Source: Chloroflexota bacterium
GTDB taxonomy: Bacteria; Chloroflexota; Anaerolineae; B4-G1
Assembly (NCBI GenBank): GCA_024232355.1
Contig: JAAEPW010000502.1
Location: forward strand, 1-17,513
Direction: 5' to 3'
Length of the DNA: 17,513 nt
This document shows positions 6,928 to 15,001 of this stretch, one piece after another; the first letter of the stretch is position 1; each line of letters opens with the position of its first letter. The notes beneath the pieces are model-generated. The model had not been told where the DNA came from. It made no database searches and worked only from the letters and a program-made list of their open reading frames with translations. The position numbers were made by a program, and so were the translations under genes.

Positions 6928-8094
6928 ATGCAACGTGAACTTGCAGCATCGGTTGACCGCTCGATGCTCTCTTCGAAAGCTTTTTATCTTTTTTACTTTG
7001 CCGCACTGGCCTGCCTGGTTCCATTCCTCACACTTTACTACCAGCGGATCGGGCTATCGGGTCGCCAGATCGGAACGTTGTCCGCGATTGCGCCCCTGGT
7101 GTCGATATTTAGCGCGCCAATGTGGGGCGCGCTGTCCGACGCTACCCAACAGCACAAACGGGTTCTGCTCGCTATGATCTCTAGTATGTTTGTGATCGTC
7201 CTGGCGCTATCACGGACCACCACCTATCTCTTGCTCATTCCCATCATCGCGATATACGCGTTCTTTGGATCTCCTATCATATCACTGGTGGATAACTCGG
7301 TCATCGAGTCGCTGGGCAAGCGCAAGGACGAATACGGGAAACAACGACTGTGGGGATCTGTGGGCTGGGGGCTTGCTGCCCCGATCATCGGATGGGTGAT
7401 CGAGCAAAATGGGCAAGGATGGGCGTTTTACGGCTATTTCATTCTCTCGTTGGGGACGCTGATCGTGGCGTCTCGCCTGCCCGTCGTGCATTCCAAGACC
7501 AGCCAGCAATTTGGCCAAGACTTGCGCCTGATGCTGACAAACCGGCGCTGGATCCTCTTTCTAATGACGATATTTATCGGAGGGATGAGCCTGACCTTTG
7601 TGCTCAATTTTGCATTTTTGTATCTGGACAGCCTGGGGGCCAGCGAAACACTGATGGGCCTTTTTCTGACCGTCACCACACTTGGCGAGATGCCGCTCTG
7701 GTTCTTTGCAGACCGTCTGCTCAACCGTTGGGGAAGCCGAGGTTTGCTGATGATTTCACTGGCGGCCTGCGCTGTGCAGGCGTTCACCTTTTCTTTTGTG
7801 CAGATTCCGTGGCTCGCGTTGCCCATCCAGTTGATCCAAGGGTTGGCCTTTTCGGCGATGTGGACGGCGGGGGTCTCGTATGCGGCCCAAATCGCCCCAG
7901 AAGGAACCAAGGCCACGGCGCAGGGGGTGCTCGCAGCCGTAACGATGGGTTTGAGGTCCGCAGTCGGAGCCTTTGTCGGCGGGATATTGTACGACGGCTT
8001 GGGAGCCGTTCCGATGTTTCGAGTTGGCGGCGTCTGCGCGTTGATTGGATTGCTGCTTTTTGTTATTGGGGGACGAGAAACAAGGAGGACGTAA
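6928..8094 (+). CDS. MFS transporter, 12 transmembrane segments
   Basis: This 388-residue, strongly hydrophobic protein has the length and helix pattern of a major facilitator with 12 membrane spans. Loop 2-3 carries a typical A-like motif (GALSDATQQHKR), and WGSVGWGLAAPIIGW in span 5 is common in the MFS_1-like/PPP group of sugar and nucleoside symporters. It probably imports a sugar or glycoside across the cytoplasmic membrane, and the adjoining beta-mannosidase gene suggests a mannoside (inference). The start is ATG 6928; GAAAGG lies a rather long 11-14 nt upstream, after a T-run. ATG 6964 is the alternative and has no better ribosome site. The stop TAA (8092-8094) overlaps the mannosidase ATG by one base. 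Confidence 0.85.
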   Translation: MQRELAASVDRSMLSSKAFYLFYFAALACLVPFLTLYYQRIGLSGRQIGTLSAIAPLVSIFSAPMWGALSDATQQHKRVLLAMISSMFVIVLALSRTTTYLLLIPIIAIYAFFGSPIISLVDNSVIESLGKRKDEYGKQRLWGSVGWGLAAPIIGWVIEQNGQGWAFYGYFILSLGTLIVASRLPVVHSKTSQQFGQDLRLMLTNRRWILFLMTIFIGGMSLTFVLNFAFLYLDSLGASETLMGLFLTVTTLGEMPLWFFADRLLNRWGSRGLLMISLAACAVQAFTFSFVQIPWLALPIQLIQGLAFSAMWTAGVSYAAQIAPEGTKATAQGVLAAVTMGLRSAVGAFVGGILYDGLGAVPMFRVGGVCALIGLLLFVIGGRETRRT

Positions 8095-10733
8095 TGTACA
8101 TTCAATCGCTGACCGGTAAATGGCAATTTCGAGAGGCCAGGACCGACGAGTGGCTTTTGGCCCAGGTGCCCGGCTCAGTTCACACCGATTTGATGGCCCT
8201 GGGCCGTATCCCCGACCCCTTTGTTGCCGACAACGAACTGGACGTGCAGTGGGTCACCGAGCGCGACTGGGAATACACGCTCACATTCCAGGCCCCTTCC
8301 GAGCTAGTAGCCAAAGAACGGGTCTTTTTGGTCTGCGACGGGCTAGATGCCCTGGCAGACGTGACCTTGAACGGCAAGCTCCTGGGATACACAGAGAACA
8401 TGTTCCGGCGTTACCGTTGGGACGTCACAGAGCACCTGGTCGAGGGAGACAATCAATTGCACATCCTCTTCCACGCGCCGATGGCCTACATCCGCAAAAA
8501 GCACGCCGAGCAGCCGTTGGTCGACTCGTCCCAATCGATTCCGGGCGGCTCCCATTTGCGCAAAGCGCCCTGTCATTTTGGGTGGGACTGGGGGCCGAAA
8601 CTCGCTCCCATCGGCATCTGGCAGGATATCCGGCTGGAAGGTTACTCGGTCGCCCGGCTGGACGACGTCCACCTGCGCCAGCGCCACGCCGACGATGGCA
8701 CAGTCACCGTCAGTGCTGATGTGACGGTCGAGCGGTGGCGGGATGCCGATGCAAAAGTGGTCCTGCAAATAACCGCCCCTGATGGAGAGACGCAGAAAGA
8801 CACCAGGGGTTTTTCGAAACCCCCGGTGTCTGCAAAAGTCGCGATCCAAATCACCGATCCACAACTCTGGTGGCCCAACGGCTACGGCGAGCAACCGCTC
8901 TACAACGTCCAAGTGACCCTCTACCAGGCCGAAACCCTCTGCGACCGACGCACCTTCCAACTGGGCCTACGCACCATCGAGTTGCGCCAGGAGCCGGACG
9001 AGTTTGGCACATCCTTTACCTTTGTCGTCAATGGCGTGCCCATCTTTGCCAAGGGAGCCAACTGGATTCCGGCCGATTCTTTCCCCACCCGCATCAGTGA
9101 CCACCAACTGGAATCTCTCATTCGAAGCGCCGTGAGTGCCCACATGAACATGCTGCGCGTCTGGGGAGGCGGGTTCTACGAGACAGAGCGTTTCTACGAT
9201 CTCTGCGACCGGTACGGCATTCTGGTCTGGCAGGATTTTGTCTTTTCCTGCGGCATCTACCCTGCCGAGGAAGCATTTTTCGAGAACGTGCGCGCCGAGG
9301 CGGTGGAGAACGTCCGCCGCCTGCGCCATCGCGCTAGCCTGGCCCTTTGGTGTGGCAACAACGAGATGGAATGGGGCTGGGTTGATTGGGGGTGGCAGGA
9401 CCCCAGCCGCGAGCATCTTCAAGAGGCGTACGAGCGTATGTTCTACCATGTCCTGCCCGAAATCTGCGCAGCCGAGGACCCGGATCACTCGTACTGGCCC
9501 AGTTCCCCTTCGTCCAACACGCCCTTTATCGACCCCAACGGCCAACGGACCGGAAACACGCACAATTGGGAGGTGTGGCACGGCAACCGTCCGTTCCAAG
9601 CATACCGGGAACACAACTCGCGTTTCGTGAGCGAATTTGGCTTTCAATCGCTCCCGCCCCTTGAAACCATCCGCACCTATGCCAACGAGGCTGATTGGAA
9701 TATGACCTCCTACATCATGGAGCATCACCAGCGCAACCCGGCGGGCAACAGCAAGATCATCAATTATATGACCGACCACTTTTGCCTGCCCAAGGATTTC
9801 GAGTCGCTGGTCTATCTGACGCAGCTGCTCCAGGCCGAATGCGTGCGCACCGGCGTCGAATACTGGCGGCGGAATCGCTGTACCAGCGGCGCCCTCTACT
9901 GGCAACTGAACGACTGTTGGCCCGTTGCATCCTGGGCCAGCCTCGATTACTATGGACGCTGGAAAGCCCTCCACTATGCGGCCCGACGCTTTTACGCTCC
10001 AGTGCTGCTTTCTGCCGAAGATTGGCCGCCAAGAGACGACACACCGGATAAAAGCATCAATCCAGAGGACAACGGGCAGCGGCGTGTCCGTTGGTCGCTG
10101 GAAATGCTGGACGGCAAAGTGTTGGGCACCGGCGAGCAGGTTATGAGCGTGCAAGCCGCCACGCAAATCCTGGGCGGCGGCGGTCAACCCACACCTGTGG
10201 GCTGGAAACCGGAGGCATCCCTTTATCTCACCAATGACCTGACCGACGTCTGGCAGGGGACCATCCACTGGTCATTGGAGACGCTGGACGGCGATCCACT
10301 GAAAACCGGCAGCGAGACCGTAACCGTCCCCGCGTTAAGCGCGCTCAATGTGTGCTCGCTGGACCTGACTGAGCACGTCAATGACGGAAACCGGCGGGAG
10401 GTCGTACTGGTCTACGAGTTGTGGCAAGATAATGAGCGGTTGAGTATGGGCATCATGTCTTTTACGCCCAACAAGCATCTCGCGTTGAGCAATCCTGAAT
10501 TGTGCTACGATGTGAGCAAGTCGGACGCGGGCTTTGAGATCACGATCACGACGCAGCGATTGGCCCGCTTTGTCGAGTTGGCACTGGAAGGCACCGACGC
10601 GATATTCAGTGATAATTATTTTGACCTGCCAGCCAGTCGCACGGTGATAGTACAGATTCCCGCGTTGGATGGGTGGACTGCTGAGCGCGTGCGCGAGTCA
10701 CTGCGTGTGCGCAGCTTGGCGGATTCTTTCTAG
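8094..10733 (+). CDS. Beta-mannosidase, glycoside hydrolase family 2
   Basis: This 879-residue enzyme should remove terminal beta-D-mannose from manno-oligosaccharides or glycans by a retaining mechanism. It has no signal peptide and is probably cytoplasmic. The order is an N-terminal sugar-binding domain (WQFREA, VPGSVHTDL, GWDWGPKLAP from 163), an Ig-like domain, a TIM barrel (RVWGGGFYE near 355) and C-terminal beta domains. The acid/base is Glu424 in WCGNNEMEW and the nucleophile Glu514 in FVSEFGFQ, 90 residues apart as usual for the family. The start is ATG 8094, with AAGGAGG at 8082-8088. The frame is open far upstream, inside the MFS gene in another frame, but this is not coding. Oddities are a 34-bp palindrome in frame at residues 235-246 and an internal duplication: the W667-SLEMLDG unit recurs at W726-SLETLDG. 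Confidence 0.93.
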   Translation: MYIQSLTGKWQFREARTDEWLLAQVPGSVHTDLMALGRIPDPFVADNELDVQWVTERDWEYTLTFQAPSELVAKERVFLVCDGLDALADVTLNGKLLGYTENMFRRYRWDVTEHLVEGDNQLHILFHAPMAYIRKKHAEQPLVDSSQSIPGGSHLRKAPCHFGWDWGPKLAPIGIWQDIRLEGYSVARLDDVHLRQRHADDGTVTVSADVTVERWRDADAKVVLQITAPDGETQKDTRGFSKPPVSAKVAIQITDPQLWWPNGYGEQPLYNVQVTLYQAETLCDRRTFQLGLRTIELRQEPDEFGTSFTFVVNGVPIFAKGANWIPADSFPTRISDHQLESLIRSAVSAHMNMLRVWGGGFYETERFYDLCDRYGILVWQDFVFSCGIYPAEEAFFENVRAEAVENVRRLRHRASLALWCGNNEMEWGWVDWGWQDPSREHLQEAYERMFYHVLPEICAAEDPDHSYWPSSPSSNTPFIDPNGQRTGNTHNWEVWHGNRPFQAYREHNSRFVSEFGFQSLPPLETIRTYANEADWNMTSYIMEHHQRNPAGNSKIINYMTDHFCLPKDFESLVYLTQLLQAECVRTGVEYWRRNRCTSGALYWQLNDCWPVASWASLDYYGRWKALHYAARRFYAPVLLSAEDWPPRDDTPDKSINPEDNGQRRVRWSLEMLDGKVLGTGEQVMSVQAATQILGGGGQPTPVGWKPEASLYLTNDLTDVWQGTIHWSLETLDGDPLKTGSETVTVPALSALNVCSLDLTEHVNDGNRREVVLVYELWQDNERLSMGIMSFTPNKHLALSNPELCYDVSKSDAGFEITITTQRLARFVELALEGTDAIFSDNYFDLPASRTVIVQIPALDGWTAERVRESLRVRSLADSF
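8798..8831. repeat. Palindromic repeat inside the beta-mannosidase gene
   Basis: AGACACCAGGGGTTT (8798-8812) and AAACCCCCGGTGTCT (8817-8831) form a 15-bp stem with one mismatch around the loop TTCG. It encodes residues 235-246 (DTRGFSKPPVSA) in the Ig-like domain. A perfect frame with such strong symmetry suggests insertion of a REP-like element that the protein has tolerated. Confidence 0.7.
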
Positions 10734-10737
10734 CGCA

Positions 10738-12498
10738 TTGACACAGAGCACAAACCGGATCAACCAGTTTTCTCAACGCGCCAACTGGTTTTTGCTATTA
10801 GCAATCATAGCGATGGGCGGTTTCCTGCGCTTTTACCAGATCGGCAGCAAGGGGCTGTGGCTCGACGAGGCATTCAGCGTCTGGATGGGCTGGCAGCCCG
10901 TGGGTGAGATGCTCGACTGGCTGGTCAAAATCGACCAACACCCGCCCCTCTACTACACCCTGCTCCACTTTTGGATGGCGTTCGGAGACAGCGCCGCCAC
11001 CGTACGCGCACTTTGCGCCCTGTTCAGCACACTGACCATTCCCGTGATCTACCTACTAGGCCGCCGCCTGTTCGGAGACCAAACGATCAGCCTGTTGGCC
11101 GCCCTAATTCTGGCCGTCTCTCCCTTTCACGTGCGCTTTGCCCAAGAGGCGCGCATGTACGCGCTGCTGGCGCTCAACGCATCGCTGGCGACGTACGCAC
11201 TGGTCCGTCTGCTCACCGATTCTCGCTCAGTCGAAATGTCGCTGGGGCAGCAATTTATAACCCTGTGGAAATCTCGACGAGACCCCCGCCTCCTCAAGGC
11301 TGTTCACTTTTCACACAGAACACTCAAGCCCTCATTGCAAACGCTCAAGCCCCCGTCCCGAGGGCGGCCCATGCAGCGGCACGACACTTGTAAGCAAGAT
11401 TTTTGCCCTCAAGACACTCCCGGGATGGAGGCTGAGAGCATTGGAAAACGAGATCTGGACAACCCAGCCCACTCATCTCTGTTACAAGCCATCGAGACCG
11501 ACCTAGCCTGGCTCGGTTATATCATCTTTACCGCAGCCACCCTGTGGACCCACAATACCGCCATCTTTTTTCCCATCGCCACCAACATCTTTATACTGGG
11601 CTACCTTTTGATGAACCGCTCCCATTCCCTCTGCTCCCTACGCAACTGGCTGATAGCCCAAGTGGGCGTGTTCCTACTGTGGAGTCCTTGGCTCATCCCC
11701 TTTACCATCCAGGCCGCGAGTGTCCACCGCGAGTTTTGGATTCCGGAACCGACCTGGCTGACTGTCTTGGGAGCGATTGGAGCCTTTCTGAGCGATTTTC
11801 TGCACGAGCAGATATGCTGGCCTGAGGTAGTGTGGGCCGGGCACATCGTGCTGATGGCGTTGGGCCTGATTCGTCTTCGTCGCCGTCCGGTCCGTCTCTC
11901 GCTCTTGCTCGTGCTGTTCCTGACACCCTTTGTGGGCGAGTGCTTGGTCAGTCTGCGACGGCCCATATTTTACGCCCGCACGCTGATCTGGGCCTCGATC
12001 CCACTCTACCTACTGCTGGCTGCCGGTATGCGCCAGTTGCGCCACTGGCCCCGCATCCTGGCCGTTGTCGTTCTGGCTTTGGCGGTCAACGGCACCTCGC
12101 TGCGAGGTTATTACGTCGATTTCGAGAAAGAGCAGTGGGACGACGCCGCCCAGCTCGTGGCGGAACGAGTGGAACCTGACGATTTGATTCTGTTCAATGC
12201 CACCTGGGTGCAAATTCCGTTCGATTTCTATTTCCGTTCCTACAACCACACGGTAGCCGAGCACGGCGTCCCAGTGGATCTGTTCGACCGCGGAATTCTG
12301 GAGCCAAAGATGACCAAAAGTGACCTGCCCCGGCTGCGGACCCTGATTCAAGGCCACGAGCGGGTGTGGTTGGTCTACAGTCACGACTGGTACACCGATC
12401 CGCAGAGATTGATCCCTGCGGCGCTGGGGAAAGAGTTGGACATGCTCAACCTGTGGGAATTCTGTGGCTTGCAGGTGCAGTTGTACGGTGTGCAATGA
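10738..12498 (+). CDS. GT39-like membrane glycosyltransferase (ArnT/PMT superfamily)
   Basis: This protein of about 586 residues has many membrane spans and the family motifs: GLWLDEAFSV with the acidic Asp43-Glu44 pair in the first outer loop, QHPPLYYTLLHFW (68-80) and RFAQEARMYALLAL (133-146). Such enzymes transfer a sugar from a polyprenyl-phosphate donor to protein or lipid at the outer face of the membrane. Residues about 162-252 form a long hydrophilic stretch, rich in Arg, Lys, Pro and His, between two spans that are normally joined by a short loop. The start is uncertain: TTG 10738 keeps the first span and lies 4 nt after the mannosidase stop, but its ribosome site is weak, and ATG 10813 would remove most of that span. 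It is probably the third gene of the MFS-mannosidase operon. Donor and acceptor are unknown. Confidence 0.82.
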   Translation: MTQSTNRINQFSQRANWFLLLAIIAMGGFLRFYQIGSKGLWLDEAFSVWMGWQPVGEMLDWLVKIDQHPPLYYTLLHFWMAFGDSAATVRALCALFSTLTIPVIYLLGRRLFGDQTISLLAALILAVSPFHVRFAQEARMYALLALNASLATYALVRLLTDSRSVEMSLGQQFITLWKSRRDPRLLKAVHFSHRTLKPSLQTLKPPSRGRPMQRHDTCKQDFCPQDTPGMEAESIGKRDLDNPAHSSLLQAIETDLAWLGYIIFTAATLWTHNTAIFFPIATNIFILGYLLMNRSHSLCSLRNWLIAQVGVFLLWSPWLIPFTIQAASVHREFWIPEPTWLTVLGAIGAFLSDFLHEQICWPEVVWAGHIVLMALGLIRLRRRPVRLSLLLVLFLTPFVGECLVSLRRPIFYARTLIWASIPLYLLLAAGMRQLRHWPRILAVVVLALAVNGTSLRGYYVDFEKEQWDDAAQLVAERVEPDDLILFNATWVQIPFDFYFRSYNHTVAEHGVPVDLFDRGILEPKMTKSDLPRLRTLIQGHERVWLVYSHDWYTDPQRLIPAALGKELDMLNLWEFCGLQVQLYGVQ

Positions 12499-12571
12499 TA
12501 ACAAAGCATCAAAACAACGCTATCAGATAACTTGACACCCCAATGTCATCAAGTCAAGAGACGAGAACTAG

Positions 12572-12598
12572 ACCTGCCAGGTCTTTGCAAGCCTTAAC
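12572..12598 (+). repeat. Direct repeat, copy 1
   Basis: ACCTGCCAGGTCTTTGCAAG plus CCTTAAC matches 12774-12800 at 25 of 27 positions; the last 19 are identical. The start of this copy is itself palindromic (GACCT-GCC-AGGTC). It lies in the 354-bp gap between the GT39 and LysM-CAP genes. Confidence 0.65.
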
Positions 12599-12613
12599 GC
12601 TACTACTCAGCTT

Positions 12614-12710
12614 ACCCTTGCGAAGGTTGCGAATTACACTGTTGCCGTATGATTTCTGGTCAGCGAAAGTGCCTTTGGCTTAAAAAGTGCTGCCGAACCT
12701 TCGCAAGGGT
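12614..12710. repeat. 15-bp perfect inverted repeat between the two direct repeats
   Basis: ACCCTTGCGAAGGTT (12614-12628) and AACCTTCGCAAGGGT (12696-12710) are perfect reverse complements around a 67-nt spacer without an open frame. With the direct repeats 202 bp apart on either side, the segment 12572-12800 looks like one composite non-coding element. The rest of the 12499-12852 gap holds no gene, tRNA or clear terminator. Confidence 0.6.
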
Positions 12711-12773
12711 TCCATACGACCGAGAATGTACCGCTAATCAGGTCAAATCTTGCTCACAAAAGTTCTGACGAAA

Positions 12774-12800
12774 ACCTGGCGGGTCTTTGCAAGCCTTAAC
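12774..12800 (+). repeat. Direct repeat, copy 2
   Basis: ACCTGGCGGGTCTTTGCAAG plus CCTTAAC is the second copy of the 27-bp unit at 12572-12598, with two mismatches. It ends 13 bp before the -35 element of the LysM-CAP gene. Confidence 0.65.
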
Positions 12801-12813
12801 TTTGTGACATTGC

Positions 12814-12841
12814 TTGACACCCTGCTCACACCGCATACAAT
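12814..12841 (+). promoter_or_regulatory. Promoter of the LysM-CAP lipoprotein gene
   Basis: TTGACA (12814-12819), a 16-bp spacer and TACAAT (12836-12841) form a strong promoter. Transcription would start near 12848, only about 5 nt before ATG 12853, so the mRNA should be leaderless or nearly so. Confidence 0.7.
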
Positions 12842-12852
12842 ACACCTACACC

Positions 12853-13971
12853 ATGAGTAGACCTGCTGTTTACCATACGATTCTGATCGCTCTTTGCTTC
12901 CCACTCATTCTGCTGACCGCTTGCGGTGGCAGGATTGTGGACAGCCCCGCCACGTCAACGCCAATTCCATCCCCGGTTGGGCCGACACGCGCCCTCACAC
13001 CCACGCCTGCCTTGCCCTCAGACACAGCCCCAACACCCACAGAACCGCCGTTCGCCGGCAACCCGGTCGAGTACACCGTCCAGGCCGGTGACACCTTGCT
13101 GGGTATCGCCAGCACGTACGACGTGCCGATGGCGGCGATTCAACTGGCAAATGGGATGGGGGATTCCGTCGTCGTGCAGGTGGGGCAGACACTGTCCATT
13201 CCCTCGCTAGGTGCTTGGGAAGGGACATCCCGCTTTTGGATCGTGTACGTGGTACAAGCGGGCGACACATTGGTCGGCGTCGCGCAGGATTTTGGCCTGA
13301 GCGCGGCAGACATCAAGGCCGTCAACGGGTTGACCAACGCCGACTTGATCGGGATCGGCCAAGAGTTGATAATCCCGTTGGATGCGCCGGCCGTGGCCCG
13401 CGCGCCCACGCCGGTTCCTACTGACACCCCGTTGCCCACCGCCCCCCCTATCCCCACTGCTGCGCCGACCTTGGTTCTCAGTACAACGATCACGATTCCC
13501 ACCGCATCTCCTGCGCCGACCGTACCCGTGCCAACTCCCACTATGGCACCGGTCGCACCTCCGCCCGCCAACGTGGCGGACTGGTCCCGCGAGATCGCGT
13601 GGCTGATCAACGAGGCGCGTGCCCAACATGGCTTGCCGCCGCTGGTGTACAACGAGACCCTGGCCCACGTGGCCCAGGCCCACGCCAACGACTGTCTGCA
13701 ACGAGGATGGGGCAGCCACTATGGCTCGGATGGCTCCAACGTCAAGACACGGATGCTGCGCGCGGGCTATGATCCCGTCCGGTGGTCCGAGTGTTGGGCG
13801 CACACCCAGTCTCCCCAGAATGCAATGGATTTTTGGATGGACGAGGTGCCCCCCAACGACCCGCACCGGCGCACGATACTGAGCACTTATCTGACAGAAG
13901 TCGGCGTGGGCGTGGTCCAACCCGAATGGGGATACTACTTTTTTGCCGACTTTGGCACGCCGCATAATTAG
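12853..13971 (+). CDS. Lipoprotein with two LysM domains and a CAP (SCP/PR1-like) domain
   Basis: This 372-residue secreted protein has a lipoprotein signal (PLILLTAC, Cys24). A Pro/Thr linker follows, then LysM repeats at about 73-117 and 131-175 (each with VQAGDTL), a second linker rich in Pro, Thr and Ala (178-242) and a C-terminal CAP domain (247-368). LysM modules bind peptidoglycan or other GlcNAc polymers. The CAP domain keeps His289, Glu313 and His338 in the contexts GSHYG, SECWAH and NDPHRR, which match the conserved cavity residues of the family. The protein is probably a cell-surface protein bound to the wall. The start is ATG 12853; no ribosome site precedes it, and the promoter is so close that a leaderless mRNA is likely. 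The frame continues upstream, but that part is the promoter itself. It converges with the HD gene at 14072. Confidence 0.92.
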   Translation: MSRPAVYHTILIALCFPLILLTACGGRIVDSPATSTPIPSPVGPTRALTPTPALPSDTAPTPTEPPFAGNPVEYTVQAGDTLLGIASTYDVPMAAIQLANGMGDSVVVQVGQTLSIPSLGAWEGTSRFWIVYVVQAGDTLVGVAQDFGLSAADIKAVNGLTNADLIGIGQELIIPLDAPAVARAPTPVPTDTPLPTAPPIPTAAPTLVLSTTITIPTASPAPTVPVPTPTMAPVAPPPANVADWSREIAWLINEARAQHGLPPLVYNETLAHVAQAHANDCLQRGWGSHYGSDGSNVKTRMLRAGYDPVRWSECWAHTQSPQNAMDFWMDEVPPNDPHRRTILSTYLTEVGVGVVQPEWGYYFFADFGTPHN

Positions 13972-14025
13972 CCACGTGATAAAATTAGTGTGAATTCGTG
14001 GCAAAAGAAAAAGTGTGCGACATTG
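13971..14025 (+). repeat. Dispersed repeat, copy C
   Basis: GCCACG (13971-13976) and CGTGGC (13997-14002) are the outer ends of the inverted arms. The right side continues AAAAGAAAAAGTGTGCGACA, closely matching copies A (1845-1880) and B (5925-6000). It occupies much of the 100-bp gap between the convergent LysM-CAP and HD genes and may help terminate one or both, but the stem is short. Confidence 0.65.
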
Positions 14026-14071
14026 AATTTGGGAGAAAAGTTGCGAGACTTTCCAAATACGATTCTAGCGA

Positions 14072-14908
14072 TCAATCCGCGTCGTGCTCGACGGTAAAGA
14101 CGTGAGAGTGCAGATTTGCGATCCACTGCTTGCCCTCTTGAGTAACGTGCAGATATCGCAAAGCATCTTGAATGTAGGGACTGATGACATTCCAGTAGAA
14201 CTTTGCAAAACTCTTGCGCATATCGCCCGGATTCTTGTAGCCGAGCCGAGCATTGGCACCGGTTTCCTCAAACTCGTAGAATAGTTCGGGGATCTTTTTC
14301 AAATAGTTGGGGTCGCCTAGTTGACCAATAAAGTCTGCCGCCCGCATCAATCCTGGATAGCCTTTGGTGTCCTTGTAAAAACCGTCATCGGTCGGCGGGG
14401 GAAAGCGGGTCATCTCGATGTATGAAGCGATCAACTCGGCGTCGATATTTCTGATCGACTTGCCGAAACGCCCGCGAACAAACGCTTTGCTGCGATCCAG
14501 GTGATAAGGCATCATCGCCGCATCTGTCCCCCCGGCCGGAACCGTCACCGTTTCGTCTCCGATTCCGGTGGCATACATACCGTCTCCATCTCCCTCACAT
14601 ATGCCCCTCACGTAACCAATGTCGTGGCACAAAAGGGCCGCTGTAAAATGAAACCAATCACGGGGAGAGACACCCCCTTCGAGCAGATGTTTCCCTTGCA
14701 AGATCGCTTGGCCCACCGATGTGACCATAATAGTGTGTTCGACGTCGTGATAAAGAGTATCCGAGTTGGCAATGTTTTCGAGGGCTAGCCGGCACGTCCA
14801 GGAGGCGATTCCGCCATACGGTGGGTCCGTGATGCCATAGTCCTGCCGGTACATTTCCTCAAGTTGTTTTGCAAAATGCCCAATGACGAGTTCTCGAATA
14901 TTCAACAT
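14072..14908 (-). CDS. HD-domain metal-dependent hydrolase
   Basis: This 278-residue soluble protein has an HD-type active site: YHDVEHT with His54 and His58, LLCHDIGYVRG with His95-Asp96, and Asp192 in RAADFIGQLGD. It probably hydrolyses a phosphoester or nucleotide with bound divalent metal; the substrate is unknown. The extended YHDVEH...GGVSPRDWFHF...CHDIGY pattern recalls a family of HD metalloproteins in cyanobacteria (from memory, not checked). The start is ATG 14908, with GAGGAGG 6 nt upstream; the open frame reaches 14947 without support. Its promoter (14970-14997) is back to back with that of the molybdenum cofactor genes. Unlike the HD protein at 6114-6662, it keeps the His-Asp pair. 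Confidence 0.85.
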   Translation of the reverse strand: MLNIRELVIGHFAKQLEEMYRQDYGITDPPYGGIASWTCRLALENIANSDTLYHDVEHTIMVTSVGQAILQGKHLLEGGVSPRDWFHFTAALLCHDIGYVRGICEGDGDGMYATGIGDETVTVPAGGTDAAMMPYHLDRSKAFVRGRFGKSIRNIDAELIASYIEMTRFPPPTDDGFYKDTKGYPGLMRAADFIGQLGDPNYLKKIPELFYEFEETGANARLGYKNPGDMRKSFAKFYWNVISPYIQDALRYLHVTQEGKQWIANLHSHVFTVEHDAD

Positions 14909-14969
14909 CGTGCACCTCCTCTTTACAAGATACCTCGATCCGCCCAAGAGGCGTGTCTATTGCGCACTC

Positions 14970-14997
14970 AGTATAGACGAGTTTGACGAGAAGTCAA
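14970..14997 (-). promoter_or_regulatory. Promoter of the HD hydrolase gene
   Basis: On the - strand, TTGACT (14992-14997), a 16-bp spacer and TATACT (14970-14975) fit sigma-70. The leader would be about 55 nt. Confidence 0.6.
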
Positions 14998-15001
14998 TCC
15001 C

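Noticed and set aside
7350..8093. An upstream extension of the beta-mannosidase frame inside the MFS gene
   Set aside because: The MFS frame is clearly coding here, and the mannosidase begins naturally at 8094 with a strong AAGGAGG site and the normal GH2 N-terminus.
8967..10268. A 433-codon open frame antisense to the beta-mannosidase
   Set aside because: It lies wholly opposite a gene with intact catalytic motifs, has no family motif or ribosome site, and is explained by codon bias in G+C-rich DNA.
12572..12800. CRISPR array
   Set aside because: Only two repeat units 202 bp apart, no regular spacers and no cas genes.
13971..14025. Strong bidirectional terminator between the convergent genes
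   Set aside because: The GCCACG/CGTGGC stem is 6 bp with a 20-nt loop and the A-rich run is interrupted; it is better described as a repeat copy.
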